Shown: positions 1-8,158, counted from the stretch's first letter. The stretch is 25,416 bases of DNA from UBA6398 sp963644855 (GCA_963644855.1 CAVIQL010000031.1:1-25416), one strand, 5' to 3'. Numbers and translations are program-made. The notes: generated by a model not told the origin, from the letters alone.

Positions 1-79
1 GACCTTTTTTAAAAAAGGTCTGACATTGTTTTTGCGATATGCCGTGTTGTTTTTTTGGCGGCTGATATGGGCAAAAAAT
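1..79. repeat. 21-bp periodic intergenic array, copy A (cut by window edge)
   Basis: The window opens inside an array of 21-bp units: a partial unit at 1-16, then units at 17-37, 38-58 and 59-79. Bases 1-20 form a perfect palindrome (GACCTTTTTT/AAAAAAGGTC). The dyad AAGGTCTGACATT lies at 15-27, and the tail module TTTTTGCGA at 29-37 is followed by a TATGCC-type unit ending in a T-tract. The array stops exactly where the stem of the btuG terminator begins (80). The same words recur in six other gaps of this window. Function unknown. Confidence 0.8.
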
Positions 80-115
80 AATCGGGTCTGCATCAAACAA
101 AATGCAGACCCGATT
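80..115 (-). terminator. Intrinsic terminator of the btuB-btuG operon
   Basis: Perfect 14-bp stem, AATCGGGTCTGCAT (80-93) against ATGCAGACCCGATT (102-115), with an 8-nt loop. Read on the minus strand it is followed by a run of T (TTATTTTTTG), and it lies 20 bases past the btuG stop. It fits a rho-independent terminator for the minus-strand operon. Confidence 0.9.
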
Positions 116-134
116 GGAAGTTATAGCTATTAGA

Positions 135-1319
135 TTATTTCAAGCCTTTAAGACTGGTGTAGGCAAAGGCAATGTGTCCCGGAATAAGGCCGGTGGTTGC
201 TTTCCATTTGAGTTTGCCGTCAATAGAATAGCAAAGCAATTCTCCGGGGTTCTTGTAGTCTTTAGCATCACAGATAAAGATTTCCTTGCTTTCGCCATTT
301 ACAGCAATTCCATAGGGAGAGGCAATTTGTGCGCCTGTTCCGTCGGTGATGAAACCTTGTGTGGATAGCGTTTTGGTCTTTATGTCGTAGAGGGAATAGG
401 AGTTGGTTGCCTCGTAGGTGGGAGCCTTGTATTCCACGCCTATTATATAGAGTTTGTCGCCCGATGTGGCGAAAGAAGAAACGCGTGTGTCGATAGAATC
501 GCTCAATGCTGCGGTTTTGGTATTGATTACATAAACCTTGGAACTCACTGTGGAGTAGTTTCCGGTGGATATCACATAGAGGTTGTCGCTATTGTCGAGC
601 GCAACTTTGCCAAGATTCAAACCAGCGTCGATTGTTTTTTCAACGGTCATGGTTTGGGGATTTACCACACTCACTGAGTGCTCATAGTTGGGGTACATGT
701 ATCCGCCCGAGTTTGCTACGAAAAGTTTTCCGTTGGCATATGCGATGCCTTCGGGCTGATATCCCACGCTCACTGTGCTTTCAACGGAGTTTGTGTTGAG
801 GTTTACTTTGAACACCGAGCCTTTTGTTACTGTTGAAGTCTTGTCGGTGGGGTCGCTGTAAGAGGAAACGTAAGCATAGTTGCCGTTGAAGGTGATGAAA
901 CGGCAGGCGGGAATTTCTATCGAAGCCTCGTGTTTGCCCGTCTTTGCGCTCATCACTTCAACAAGGTTTGAGTTGTTGATCACAGCATACACTTTGCCGT
1001 TGTAGATTTGAATATCATTTCCTGTATCACCAAGACCGAGTTTAACATCGGGGTTTATGGTTGGGAAAAGATTGAGGTAGAATTTTCCGTTGGTGTAGTC
1101 GTAGTAATCGATAGAGGCTTTGTTTGAGCTCATCGGACCTTCGTTGAGCACCCAAATGCCTTTTTCGCTTAAATTCTTCTGAGCTGTGCCTACTTGTGTG
1201 CCTGTGATTTCGATTTTTGGCGTAGAGTCGTCGTCGGAGCAGGCTGTGAATTGAAACGCTGCGCATACTAATAATGCGGCTGTGGCACTTAAACGTGCCA
1301 ATCTTTTGAAACTTTTCAT
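135..1319 (-). CDS. btuG: BtuG-like surface cobalamin-binding lipoprotein (YncE-like beta-propeller)
   Basis: A 394-residue lipoprotein. The signal peptide ends at the lipobox FTAC, with the lipidated Cys at residue 27, and Ser-Asp-Asp-Asp follows, which resembles the Bacteroidetes surface-export signal. The mature part has repeated short segments of the form VxVINxxT and YAxGKLFVAN, typical of YncE/DUF5074-type beta-propellers. In Bacteroides, BtuG is a surface propeller that captures cobalamin with very high affinity and passes it to the outer-membrane receptor BtuB. Here the gene starts 3 bases after the stop of a BtuB-like receptor and both sit behind a cobalamin riboswitch, which supports the BtuG assignment over a generic propeller lipoprotein. 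That substrate is inferred from context; I see no diagnostic B12-contact residue. Expression should fall when cobalamin is plentiful. Confidence 0.82.
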   Translation of the reverse strand: MKSFKRLARLSATAALLVCAAFQFTACSDDDSTPKIEITGTQVGTAQKNLSEKGIWVLNEGPMSSNKASIDYYDYTNGKFYLNLFPTINPDVKLGLGDTGNDIQIYNGKVYAVINNSNLVEVMSAKTGKHEASIEIPACRFITFNGNYAYVSSYSDPTDKTSTVTKGSVFKVNLNTNSVESTVSVGYQPEGIAYANGKLFVANSGGYMYPNYEHSVSVVNPQTMTVEKTIDAGLNLGKVALDNSDNLYVISTGNYSTVSSKVYVINTKTAALSDSIDTRVSSFATSGDKLYIIGVEYKAPTYEATNSYSLYDIKTKTLSTQGFITDGTGAQIASPYGIAVNGESKEIFICDAKDYKNPGELLCYSIDGKLKWKATTGLIPGHIAFAYTSLKGLK

Positions 1320-1322
1320 TTG

Positions 1323-3320
1323 TTATAAGTTTATTAATAATGTGATTTTATAATTTCTTCCGGGCATAGGGTAACATCTCACCACATCGTAGTGGCGGTT
1401 TAAAATATTGTTCACTGCAAACGAAATTCGTGCGTTGACTTTCGAAATTTGTAGCTCGCGGTTCAAAGCAAAATCGTTTATGTAGTAACTGCGTATGTAG
1501 TTGGCAGGAATGTTTGCGCTTCCGTCGTAGCGGTGTCCGGTATAGACAAAACTATAGTTCGCGCTCCATTTTCTCCAAGCCATATCCGCCACCACCGATG
1601 CCGAATGTTTTGGAATATATGCTATCTGTCCTTTGTAGTAAGGGCTGCTTTTGTCGGAACAATCCATTGCGCGCTGCCAGGTATAGGTAGCTTTCGCCCC
1701 AAGATGCACTTCGCCAAAACTCCATGCGCTCTCAACCGATGCATCAAGCCCGTGGGTGATAACTTTTCCGAGATTTATCATCGTCCAACGGAACTGGTTG
1801 GTTGTAGGTACGGCAATTATTTTTTGTGTAACCCGGTTTGCGTAAACGTCAACCTTTGCTGTGAGTGAGCGGAGCGTTTTGTATTCTCTCATAGTGCTCC
1901 ACGAAATTCCGCCGTCGATTTGTGATGCGTATTCGGGCTTTAAGTTTGAGTTTCCAATGAATGTGTAGTATAATTCATTGAATGTTGGCACGCGATAAGA
2001 GCGTTTGGCGAAAGTTCTAAGCGTAAATCCGGGCAAAAATGTCGGTCGCCAGGCAAAAAACAATGCGGGGGTGAACCCAGTATGTGCCGAGGATTTTCCG
2101 CCATTGTGGTTTCTTACGCGATTGTCAACGTGTGTGAGCAAGACGTTTCCCTGTATTTCTGTTCTGCCTACCCTTGCATTTAGAGCTGCTGCCGCATATA
2201 AACTGTTGCGAATGGGCTTTGCGAAATTTCTCAAGTCGGCTTGCAGGGCATCAAGTGAGTAATCGGCTGAAAGAGATGCCTGGAGTTTTTCCGAGAAGTC
2301 GTATTTGTTTGCCGCAGATAGGTAAATGCCGCTCTGATGATAGTGATTGTCTATATACATTGCCCCTTGGTCGCGACGGGAGTCGTAGAGATAATGCATA
2401 TAGTCGTATGTGAATTTGCCGTTGACTAGCAGAGAATAATTTCCGAAGCGTTTTTGCATTGCGCCTTGTACAAATGAATTTACGTCTCTCTGTCGGTCGA
2501 TGTGGGACAGGCGGTTTCTTACAACAGCTCCAGGCAATCCGCGTCGCGAAGAGTATATGTAGCCGCGCGTTTTCCAGTTACCGTTTGTAAGGCGTCCGAA
2601 CATTGTGGCTTCGCCGCGCACTATTGTTATGTCGCCATTCTTTCTTGTGGCTGTGGTGTCGTATCCTCCGTCGAGATGATAGCGATATTTGTATCGTCCG
2701 GTTGATGTGAGCCATGCGGCGTTTATTTGTAGCGCTGTGGTATGGGATATTTTTTGTTCCCAAAGCAGTTCGGGCGAGAATGTTCCGAAAGATCCGCCGC
2801 CCAATATGGCTCGCATGTTGTAGGGTTTGCCGTTGAATTCGGGTTGACGTGCCACAATTTCCACATTTGATGCCGAGGCAAAACTGCGTGCTGGCTTGAA
2901 GATGTTGCCGTTTCCGCCATTGCTCAGCACAATGCTTCCTATATTTGCGAGCGAGAGCCTTCCGAGGTCTACAATGCCGTTTTGTGCGTTGGTTATTTCC
3001 ACACCGTCGTAAGCCACTGCGGTATGTTGTGTGCCCATGCTGCGAACGTTTATGGTTTTCAAGCCACCTATTCCGCCGTAGTCTTTGAGTTGCACTCCCG
3101 AGAAGAAACGTATGGCATCTGCCACGCTATACGAAGCCGCTTGTCTCAGATTTTCTCCGCTTATGGTTTGGGTTGCGGTCATATCGGTGGCTTTTCGTTG
3201 CGCGCTCACCACTGTTTCGCGCAAATGTTGCGGGTTTATGGTGTCGCGTGGTGCTGCATGCTCTTGCGCCATTGCGCTCGAGAATGTTAACACTGCCATA
3301 TAAATCGGAAATATCTTCAT
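1323..3320 (-). CDS. btuB: TonB-dependent outer-membrane cobalamin receptor, BtuB-like
   Basis: A 665-residue TonB-dependent receptor: signal peptide MKIFPIYMAVLTFSSAMAQ, a TonB-box-like segment ETVVSAQR near residue 35, a plug domain with NVRSMGTQHTAVAYDG and GSIVLSNGG, then a 22-strand-type barrel ending in GRNYKITLLINL. The open frame extends upstream to 3545, but that part runs through the riboswitch and codes for no plausible signal peptide, so I place the start at 3320. It imports a substrate across the outer membrane using TonB energy. Cobalamin is inferred from the B12 riboswitch in its leader and the adjoining btuG. No inner-membrane BtuCDF genes are in the window, so they would have to be elsewhere. 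Confidence 0.9.
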   Translation of the reverse strand: MKIFPIYMAVLTFSSAMAQEHAAPRDTINPQHLRETVVSAQRKATDMTATQTISGENLRQAASYSVADAIRFFSGVQLKDYGGIGGLKTINVRSMGTQHTAVAYDGVEITNAQNGIVDLGRLSLANIGSIVLSNGGNGNIFKPARSFASASNVEIVARQPEFNGKPYNMRAILGGGSFGTFSPELLWEQKISHTTALQINAAWLTSTGRYKYRYHLDGGYDTTATRKNGDITIVRGEATMFGRLTNGNWKTRGYIYSSRRGLPGAVVRNRLSHIDRQRDVNSFVQGAMQKRFGNYSLLVNGKFTYDYMHYLYDSRRDQGAMYIDNHYHQSGIYLSAANKYDFSEKLQASLSADYSLDALQADLRNFAKPIRNSLYAAAALNARVGRTEIQGNVLLTHVDNRVRNHNGGKSSAHTGFTPALFFAWRPTFLPGFTLRTFAKRSYRVPTFNELYYTFIGNSNLKPEYASQIDGGISWSTMREYKTLRSLTAKVDVYANRVTQKIIAVPTTNQFRWTMINLGKVITHGLDASVESAWSFGEVHLGAKATYTWQRAMDCSDKSSPYYKGQIAYIPKHSASVVADMAWRKWSANYSFVYTGHRYDGSANIPANYIRSYYINDFALNRELQISKVNARISFAVNNILNRHYDVVRCYPMPGRNYKITLLINL

Positions 3321-3464
3321 CTGTTTCGCCTTGCAAAGGTTGGTCTCGGGGAGAAACAGTATGTGCACAACAACAGAGGCAATGCCGATTGGAGCGCACT
3401 GCCTATTGGGGAATGCTGCGGGCATTTCCTCAACACGTTGTCTGCTCCCGTCTCTCGCAGGTGC

Positions 3465-3695
3465 CGACACTATGAGACTGTGGCAGGTCTTCCGGCTCGC
3501 CATTCCCCACACCTTCTCACAGCCTTGGGCTGCAATGGCTTTCACATCTGTTGTGTGGTGGAGAATTACCCTTTTGGGGCATAACTAATGCGCTTGCGGC
3601 GCATTTCGAAAGGCACACGGCAACGGGATTGTGCGGGATTCTCACCCGACTTCCCTTTTAATCACGCTTGGAAACGCCTCCTGCGTGAACCACAG
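3465..3695 (-). promoter_or_regulatory. Cobalamin (B12) riboswitch
   Basis: Read on the minus strand, the leader holds the conserved parts of the cobalamin aptamer in order: a G/A-rich 5' side (GGTTCACGCAGGAGGCG), the core AAAAGGGAAGTCGGGTGAG with AATCCCGCAC, the segment CCCGTTGCCGTG, and the B12 box GAGCCGGAAGACCTGCC (about 3482-3498). Family knowledge: this box and core bind adenosyl- or other cobalamins and switch off transport genes. About 160 bases separate the B12 box from the btuB start; that stretch contains GC-rich segments that could form the expression platform, but I cannot fold them reliably. Outer limits are approximate. Confidence 0.93.
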
Positions 3696-3701
3696 ACGTT
3701 G

Positions 3702-3709
3702 CAAAATTA
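3702..3709 (-). promoter_or_regulatory. -7 promoter box of the riboswitch-btuB-btuG transcript
   Basis: TAATTTTG on the minus strand matches the Bacteroidetes -7 consensus TAnnTTTG, and it lies just upstream of the first aptamer bases, where a start site near 3695 would be expected. No clear -33 TTTG is visible at the usual spacing. Confidence 0.6.
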
Positions 3710-3798
3710 CGCATTATTAATGGAACGATTTGTTTGCTACACAATAATCTTTGAAAAACAGAGATGTATCTGCTTTGATAGCATAGCGTAACAAGAAG

Positions 3799-4233
3799 TC
3801 AGAAGTTCATTTTGTAAACATTGGTTGCCTTTCGCTCAAATCCTTCGCTCGCATAAAGTTTGTTGGCTTCCGTGCGTGTGGGGCGCGATGTTAGCATTAG
3901 GGTAACGCCTTCGATTTTTCCGGCATAGGCAATGGCGTGCTTCACCAACGCTCTTCCTATGCCTTTGCTGCGATGTTGACAATCCACCACCACGTCTTCA
4001 ATCCAAGCCTTTGCGCCGCTGGGCGAACGATATGTGCAAAGGGTGAGCATTCCGACGGTTTCGCCGTTTATTGAAGCGAGAAACAGATGGGTAGTGTCTG
4101 ATTTCGCAATGCTTTTAAGGTTTTCCATAGAAAGCACGTGCCCTTTTGTGGAAAGTTGTGCGAGGAGTCTGTTTATTGTATTAAGATGTGTTTCGTTGGC
4201 GGCGGTGAGTTCAAAGATTGTTGTCGTTTCCAT
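3799..4233 (-). CDS. GNAT family N-acetyltransferase
   Basis: A 144-residue single-domain GNAT protein. Motif A is visible as IEDVVVDCQHRSKGIGRALV (about 78-97), with the acetyl-CoA pyrophosphate loop RSKGIG at 88-93. Motif B follows as LTSRPTRTEANKLYASEGF, ending in the usual N-x-x-Y-x-x-x-G-F pattern. Such enzymes move an acetyl group from acetyl-CoA to an amine; the acceptor cannot be told from the sequence. It stands alone, between the cobalamin leader and a repeat array, with its own -7 box at 4267-4274. No terminator is obvious after it. Confidence 0.85.
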   Translation of the reverse strand: METTTIFELTAANETHLNTINRLLAQLSTKGHVLSMENLKSIAKSDTTHLFLASINGETVGMLTLCTYRSPSGAKAWIEDVVVDCQHRSKGIGRALVKHAIAYAGKIEGVTLMLTSRPTRTEANKLYASEGFERKATNVYKMNF

Positions 4234-4266
4234 AAAATATCATTGTGCAAACTGGTGAAACTTTGG

Positions 4267-4274
4267 CAAAGATA
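4267..4274 (-). promoter_or_regulatory. -7 promoter box of the GNAT gene
   Basis: TATCTTTG on the minus strand, an exact TAnnTTTG match, 33 bases upstream of the acetyltransferase start. The -33 element is not clear. Confidence 0.55.
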
Positions 4275-4305
4275 GCGCATTTTATTGCTTTCGCAATAGT
4301 CGCGG

Positions 4306-4515
4306 CATGGCATTTGGCATGCTTTGTCGGCCTTGAAAAATCTGTGGTTTTCGATGCTGTTTTTACGACATGCGACATCGCAAAAACAATGTCTGATATT
4401 ATTTAAACAATGTCAGACCTTTTTTAAAAAATATCGGATATTATTTTTACGATATGCCTTGTTGTTTTTTTTGTGTCAAAAAGCCGTTTTCTGTTGTCCG
4501 TTTTTTGGAAAACTT
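4306..4515. repeat. 21-bp periodic intergenic array, copy B
   Basis: Ten consecutive 21-bp units fill most of the 366-base gap between the GNAT gene and the M48 gene. The clearest are at 4390-4410, 4411-4431, 4432-4452 and 4453-4473. Dyads AATGTCTGATATT (4388), AATGTCAGACCTT (4409) and AATATCGGATATT (4430) are exactly 21 bases apart, joined by A/T linkers, one an exact palindrome (TTTTAAAA) and one nearly so (ATTTAAAC). Tail module TTTTTACGA lies at 4444-4452, an earlier one at 4360-4368, and an inverted TCGCAAAAA at 4378-4386. The outer units (4306-4347 and 4474-4515) are degenerate but keep phase, for example GCCTTG at the same place in two of them. Confidence 0.8.
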
Positions 4516-4537
4516 TTGTGCCTTGCAAGTCATCAAA

Positions 4538-4566
4538 AAGCCCCGCAAGTTTTGCTTGCAGGGCTT
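4538..4566 (-). terminator. Intrinsic terminator of the M48 protease gene
   Basis: Stem AAGCCCCGCAAG (4538-4549) with CTTGCAGGGCTT (4555-4566), one G-T wobble on the minus strand, 5-nt loop, followed on the minus strand by a run of five T. It lies 34 bases past the protease stop. Confidence 0.9.
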
Positions 4567-4599
4567 GGAGTTATGCTTTGGTCTGTTTTGAAAACCATA

Positions 4600-5508
4600 T
4601 TACTTCTTGGTAGTGGTTTTCTTTGCAGTAGTAGTCTTTTTGGTTGTAGTTGTAGTTTTCTTTGTTGTTGTAGCCTTTGTTGCGGTAGTAGTTGTGGTTG
4701 TAGCATATTCCGCAAGTGGCTGGTAGTTTTTCAGCACCGTGGGCAACTCTTTCTCGATATCGGCAATACGACGTGCGTCGCTGGGGTGAGTGCTTGCTAT
4801 TTCGGGAACACTCGAAGTGGACGATGCCGACATTTTCTTCCAGAAGTCCAAAGCAACTTGGGGATTGTATCCGGCAAGACGCATAAACACCAGTCCAATA
4901 TTGTCTGCTTCGCTCTCATGTTTGCGCGAGAACGGAAGGATTACGCCATAGTTTGCGCCAAGACCATAAACCTGACCAGCGATTTGCTGCACTGCAGCGC
5001 TTTTTCCCGATAGTGCGGTGCCCAAAATGCTCGAACCGTATTGCGCAAGCACTTGTTGGCTCATTCTTTCGTTACTGTGTTTTGCCACAGCGTGTGCCAC
5101 TTCATGACCAAGCACTACTGCCAACTCGTCGTCCGAGGATACGATTTTCATAAGCCCTTCGTAAACCACTATTTTCCCGCCTGGCATGCAAAAGGCGTTG
5201 AGTTCGCTATTTTCTACAAGGTTGAATTCCCACGAAAAATTCTTTATTTCGCTTTCTGCGCCGTTGCTTTTCAAATAAGCTTCGGTTGCTGTCGCAATTC
5301 TTTTGCCTACTCTTTCCACCATGGCGGTTTGCTGTGTGTTTGAACTCTTTTTAGCCGATTTCATGTAGGTTTGGTATTCCGTGAGACTTGACGTAAGCAC
5401 TTCGCTGTCGCTCACGAGGTTTAATTGCTTGCGTCCCGTTACCGGAACAGAGGAGCAACTGGCGAGAATAATTGCTGCCGTTGCCAATAGAAAAAGACAT
5501 TTTTTCAT
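4600..5508 (-). CDS. M48 family zinc metalloprotease lipoprotein (LoiP/BepA-like)
   Basis: A 302-residue lipoprotein with lipobox LASC (Cys 18). The zinc site is complete: HEVAH at 135-139 with catalytic Glu 136, and the downstream E-S-E-A-D at 198-202 supplies the third ligand. The STHP motif near 239-242 is also typical of peptidase family M48. Relatives in the periplasm (LoiP, BepA) remove misfolded outer-membrane proteins, so envelope quality control is the likely role; this is family inference. Unusual is the C-terminal tail from about residue 270, made almost only of Thr, Lys and Ala (runs of 3-6 Thr separated by Lys-Lys). It has no counterpart in the usual domain and could be a wall- or surface-binding linker, or a slippage-prone low-complexity tract. 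It is transcribed alone. Confidence 0.88.
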   Translation of the reverse strand: MKKCLFLLATAAIILASCSSVPVTGRKQLNLVSDSEVLTSSLTEYQTYMKSAKKSSNTQQTAMVERVGKRIATATEAYLKSNGAESEIKNFSWEFNLVENSELNAFCMPGGKIVVYEGLMKIVSSDDELAVVLGHEVAHAVAKHSNERMSQQVLAQYGSSILGTALSGKSAAVQQIAGQVYGLGANYGVILPFSRKHESEADNIGLVFMRLAGYNPQVALDFWKKMSASSTSSVPEIASTHPSDARRIADIEKELPTVLKNYQPLAEYATTTTTTATKATTTKKTTTTTKKTTTAKKTTTKK

Positions 5509-5624
5509 CTTGCTTATGTGTTATTTGTTTCTTTCCGCACAATGTCGCGCGGAATTGCTTTGCAAAATTGCTAATATTTTCTGAAATGAGTAACTTTTTT
5601 GATATCAATATGCATATATCTCAA

Positions 5625-5666
5625 AAAGGTCGCAATGCGTGAGCTTTTCAGCGCATTCCGACCTTT
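5625..5666 (-). terminator. Intrinsic terminator of the TonB receptor gene
   Basis: Stem AAAGGTCGCAATGCG (5625-5639) with CGCATTCCGACCTTT (5652-5666), one mismatch, 12-nt loop; the minus strand continues with T residues. It lies 20 bases past the receptor stop. The remaining part of the gap towards the M48 start (5509-5624) shows only A/T-rich sequence and a small 6-bp hairpin at 5533-5554. Confidence 0.85.
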
Positions 5667-5685
5667 GCGGTTTGTGGCTTGATAC

Positions 5686-8130
5686 TTAGAATTCAAAAGT
5701 AATGTCTGCACCAAAACGACAAGGTGCCGCATGCTGTTCATAACCACGGTTCATGGATTCGAAATAAAACACGTTGTAGTGGGAATTCGTGAGGTTTTTT
5801 GCCCACACATCAAGCTTCGCGAATTTGAAATCCCCTGTGATGTGTGCGCCAAGGCATGCGTAGAAATCTTGCCACGCTGTGTTTTCTTCGGTCCAGTATA
5901 TTCGTCCCGCGCCGGTGAGGTTTGCGCCAAACGATATGGCTCGTAGAATTTCCGATTTCAGAGGTTGCGTGTAATTTGCCGCAACACTCATGTTGTGCAT
6001 CGGCACAAAGGGAACATACTTACCCTTGTAGTCGGTTTTTCCGTTGTTGTAGTCGCGAAATTCCGAGTGAGTGAAACCATATGATGCCGACAAATCGAGT
6101 TTCCCGTCTATAAGAGACGAACGAAGTCCGAGTTCCGCTCCACAACATGCGCTTCTTCCCGCATTTATCATCTGTCTGCCGAGACCATTGGCCGAGAAAC
6201 GTGAAATTTGCTGGTTGTTTGTCGACATATAAAAGACTGCCGCGTCGATTTGGAGCGTATTCAAAAGATTTAGGTGCGTTCCGAGTTCGTAGTTAAGGGA
6301 GTATTCTGGTTTGTAACGCAGTGTTTTTGCGCTGGGAGTGCTTATGGTGGGAATATTGTTGTTCACTTTTTCTTTAAGCTCGGTAAACATTTTTCGCAGT
6401 TCCTCTGTTTTTGCATTATTGATAAGGTTCTGGAAAATAGTGTTGCATTCGGTTTTTACTCCTTGCATCATTTGTCCTTGCATTTGAGTTTGTATTAGCT
6501 CCGAAAACATTTGTATGTTGTATCCTCCCGAGCGAAATCCTTTTGAGAAGGAGAAATAAATGTTTCCTTTGTGGTTTGCGAAATTATATTGTAGGGCGGC
6601 TTTTGGCAGAAGTTGTATATAGTCGTCTTTTCGTTGGCCGGTGATGAGCGGGTATGCCGAGAGTTTTACGGGTTGGCTCATCGTGGTGGAAAATTGGTAG
6701 TTTATATTGTTTCCCCGCATGTCGTAGTCCAAACTATGGTGCTCCATATCGATACGTAGTCCGAGAGTGAGTGAAAAGTTGTCGATAAAATCTTTTATTG
6801 TGCTTTGGTGAAAGAGAGCATAGTTGGTAACGGGTGTGCGAAACTTGCCGTTGAATGTCATTGATGGGTCGGTGAGCGCAAGATTTATGTTGATTTTCTG
6901 TTGCTGATGGGTATAGGGATTTTCTTGCGAGATGCTTGGCAACACTTGTGCGAATTTGTTGTTGAGCATGTCCATTCCGTCTTGATGAAACGAGACGGGC
7001 GTTGTGGTATGCTGGTTTTGGTGTAGAAAGAAAAGCCCCGTGGTGGATTGCCAACGGCTTTTGTCGGTGGTTTTATAGGTTAGTTCTTCGCTTATTGACT
7101 GATTGCGTTGTCTTTGTCCCAATGTGTAAATGTCGGCGGCAAGAAAATCCTGATCCATAAACATTCTATCTTGCAGGAATTGCCATGATGTAACAGACGA
7201 GAGCGTAGCTCGGTTGAATTTGTACTCGCCTGACAGCCCGGCGTTCCAAAGATTGCGCCGATAGCGTCCCTCTTGGTTTGCCGTGAGTTTGCCAATATAT
7301 TGCGGATAGGCTTCTTGGGTTTGCGTTGCCGGGGTATTGCCGGTGTAGTAATAGGGATAGGCTCCCTGGTCGGTGTAGTTGTAGTTGAATTGCAGGTCGA
7401 ACGACAAACGTTTCAGCGGTTTGTAGATTGCACGTAGCCTTGCGCCTGCTTCTTCTGCCTCGTCGGCTTTGTGTTTGGTGGAATCGTTGCGAAAAAAACC
7501 GTTCTCTCCCGAGTAGTATCCGCCTAAGGAGAATGCAAATTGGTCGTTGAGTTTATGATGTGTAATTGCAGAAATTCTTCGTCCCGTAGTGCGGCCAGTA
7601 GCTCCAATGTTTATTGTGGTGCCTTGCTTTCGCATTGGATTGGTGGTGAACACGCGCACAATTCCGCCCATTGCATTTCGACCGTAGAGCGTGGATTGCG
7701 GACCATTGAGCACATCTATTCGGTCGATGTCAAGCATAAAAAAGTCGAATGCGCTTTTGTCGGCACACGGCATGTTGTCAACATACAGTCCTACTGCGGG
7801 AGTATTGATTCTTGACCCAATGCCGCGTATATATACTGCGCTTGTCATGCGGCTGCCATAGTCGGGGATAAAAAGATTGCGGGCATGGCTCGTGAGATTC
7901 TTAATAGAATTTATGCCAAGTTCCTTCATGTTGTCGCGCGAGAAGAGTGTAACCGCTGTGGGTTGCTCTCTGAGCTTAAAATTCTCTTTTGGCGAAGCAA
8001 CAACAACCACTTCTTCGATATCTATCACCCTTGACGAGTCGGCGGGCAGGGGATTTGAGTCGTGGGGTATGGCAAAACTGTGGGAGAGTGGTAGACAAAC
8101 GATTGTCAGGGCTGCAATATATTTGTTCAT
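5686..8130 (-). CDS. TonB-dependent outer-membrane receptor, substrate unknown
   Basis: An 814-residue receptor. It has a signal peptide (MNKYIAALTIVCLPLSHSFA), a TonB box IEEVVVVAS near 38-46, a plug with AVYIRGIGSRINTPAVGLYV, LDIDRIDVLNGPQSTLYGRN and GGIVRVFTT, and a barrel ending in FGADITFEF. The plug motif DVLNGPQSTLYGRNAMGG is the standard one for siderophore or vitamin type receptors; there is no SusC-type N-terminal extension and no SusD partner next door, so a polysaccharide role is unlikely. A barrel segment after FRSGGYNIQMFSEL is rich in Gln and Met and then charged, reading like an extended helical loop inserted between strands. Substrate cannot be inferred: no riboswitch, Fur-like site or transport partner is evident. 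It has its own -7 box and terminator. Confidence 0.88.
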   Translation of the reverse strand: MNKYIAALTIVCLPLSHSFAIPHDSNPLPADSSRVIDIEEVVVVASPKENFKLREQPTAVTLFSRDNMKELGINSIKNLTSHARNLFIPDYGSRMTSAVYIRGIGSRINTPAVGLYVDNMPCADKSAFDFFMLDIDRIDVLNGPQSTLYGRNAMGGIVRVFTTNPMRKQGTTINIGATGRTTGRRISAITHHKLNDQFAFSLGGYYSGENGFFRNDSTKHKADEAEEAGARLRAIYKPLKRLSFDLQFNYNYTDQGAYPYYYTGNTPATQTQEAYPQYIGKLTANQEGRYRRNLWNAGLSGEYKFNRATLSSVTSWQFLQDRMFMDQDFLAADIYTLGQRQRNQSISEELTYKTTDKSRWQSTTGLFFLHQNQHTTTPVSFHQDGMDMLNNKFAQVLPSISQENPYTHQQQKININLALTDPSMTFNGKFRTPVTNYALFHQSTIKDFIDNFSLTLGLRIDMEHHSLDYDMRGNNINYQFSTTMSQPVKLSAYPLITGQRKDDYIQLLPKAALQYNFANHKGNIYFSFSKGFRSGGYNIQMFSELIQTQMQGQMMQGVKTECNTIFQNLINNAKTEELRKMFTELKEKVNNNIPTISTPSAKTLRYKPEYSLNYELGTHLNLLNTLQIDAAVFYMSTNNQQISRFSANGLGRQMINAGRSACCGAELGLRSSLIDGKLDLSASYGFTHSEFRDYNNGKTDYKGKYVPFVPMHNMSVAANYTQPLKSEILRAISFGANLTGAGRIYWTEENTAWQDFYACLGAHITGDFKFAKLDVWAKNLTNSHYNVFYFESMNRGYEQHAAPCRFGADITFEF

Positions 8131-8158
8131 GTAATGATGTGGGTCTTGAAAAACGTTG

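Noticed and set aside
3321..3545. N-terminal extension of the BtuB-like receptor from 3545.
   Set aside because: It passes through the riboswitch and its platform; the encoded residues show no signal peptide, whereas one begins at 3320.
4324..5013. A 229-codon plus-strand open frame, Phe/Cys-rich, starting in array B.
   Set aside because: It runs through the 21-bp array (hence a 7-residue period), a terminator, and antisense to the M48 protease, which has a full zinc site. Other arrays have stops in the same phase (AAATAA), so the array is not coding.
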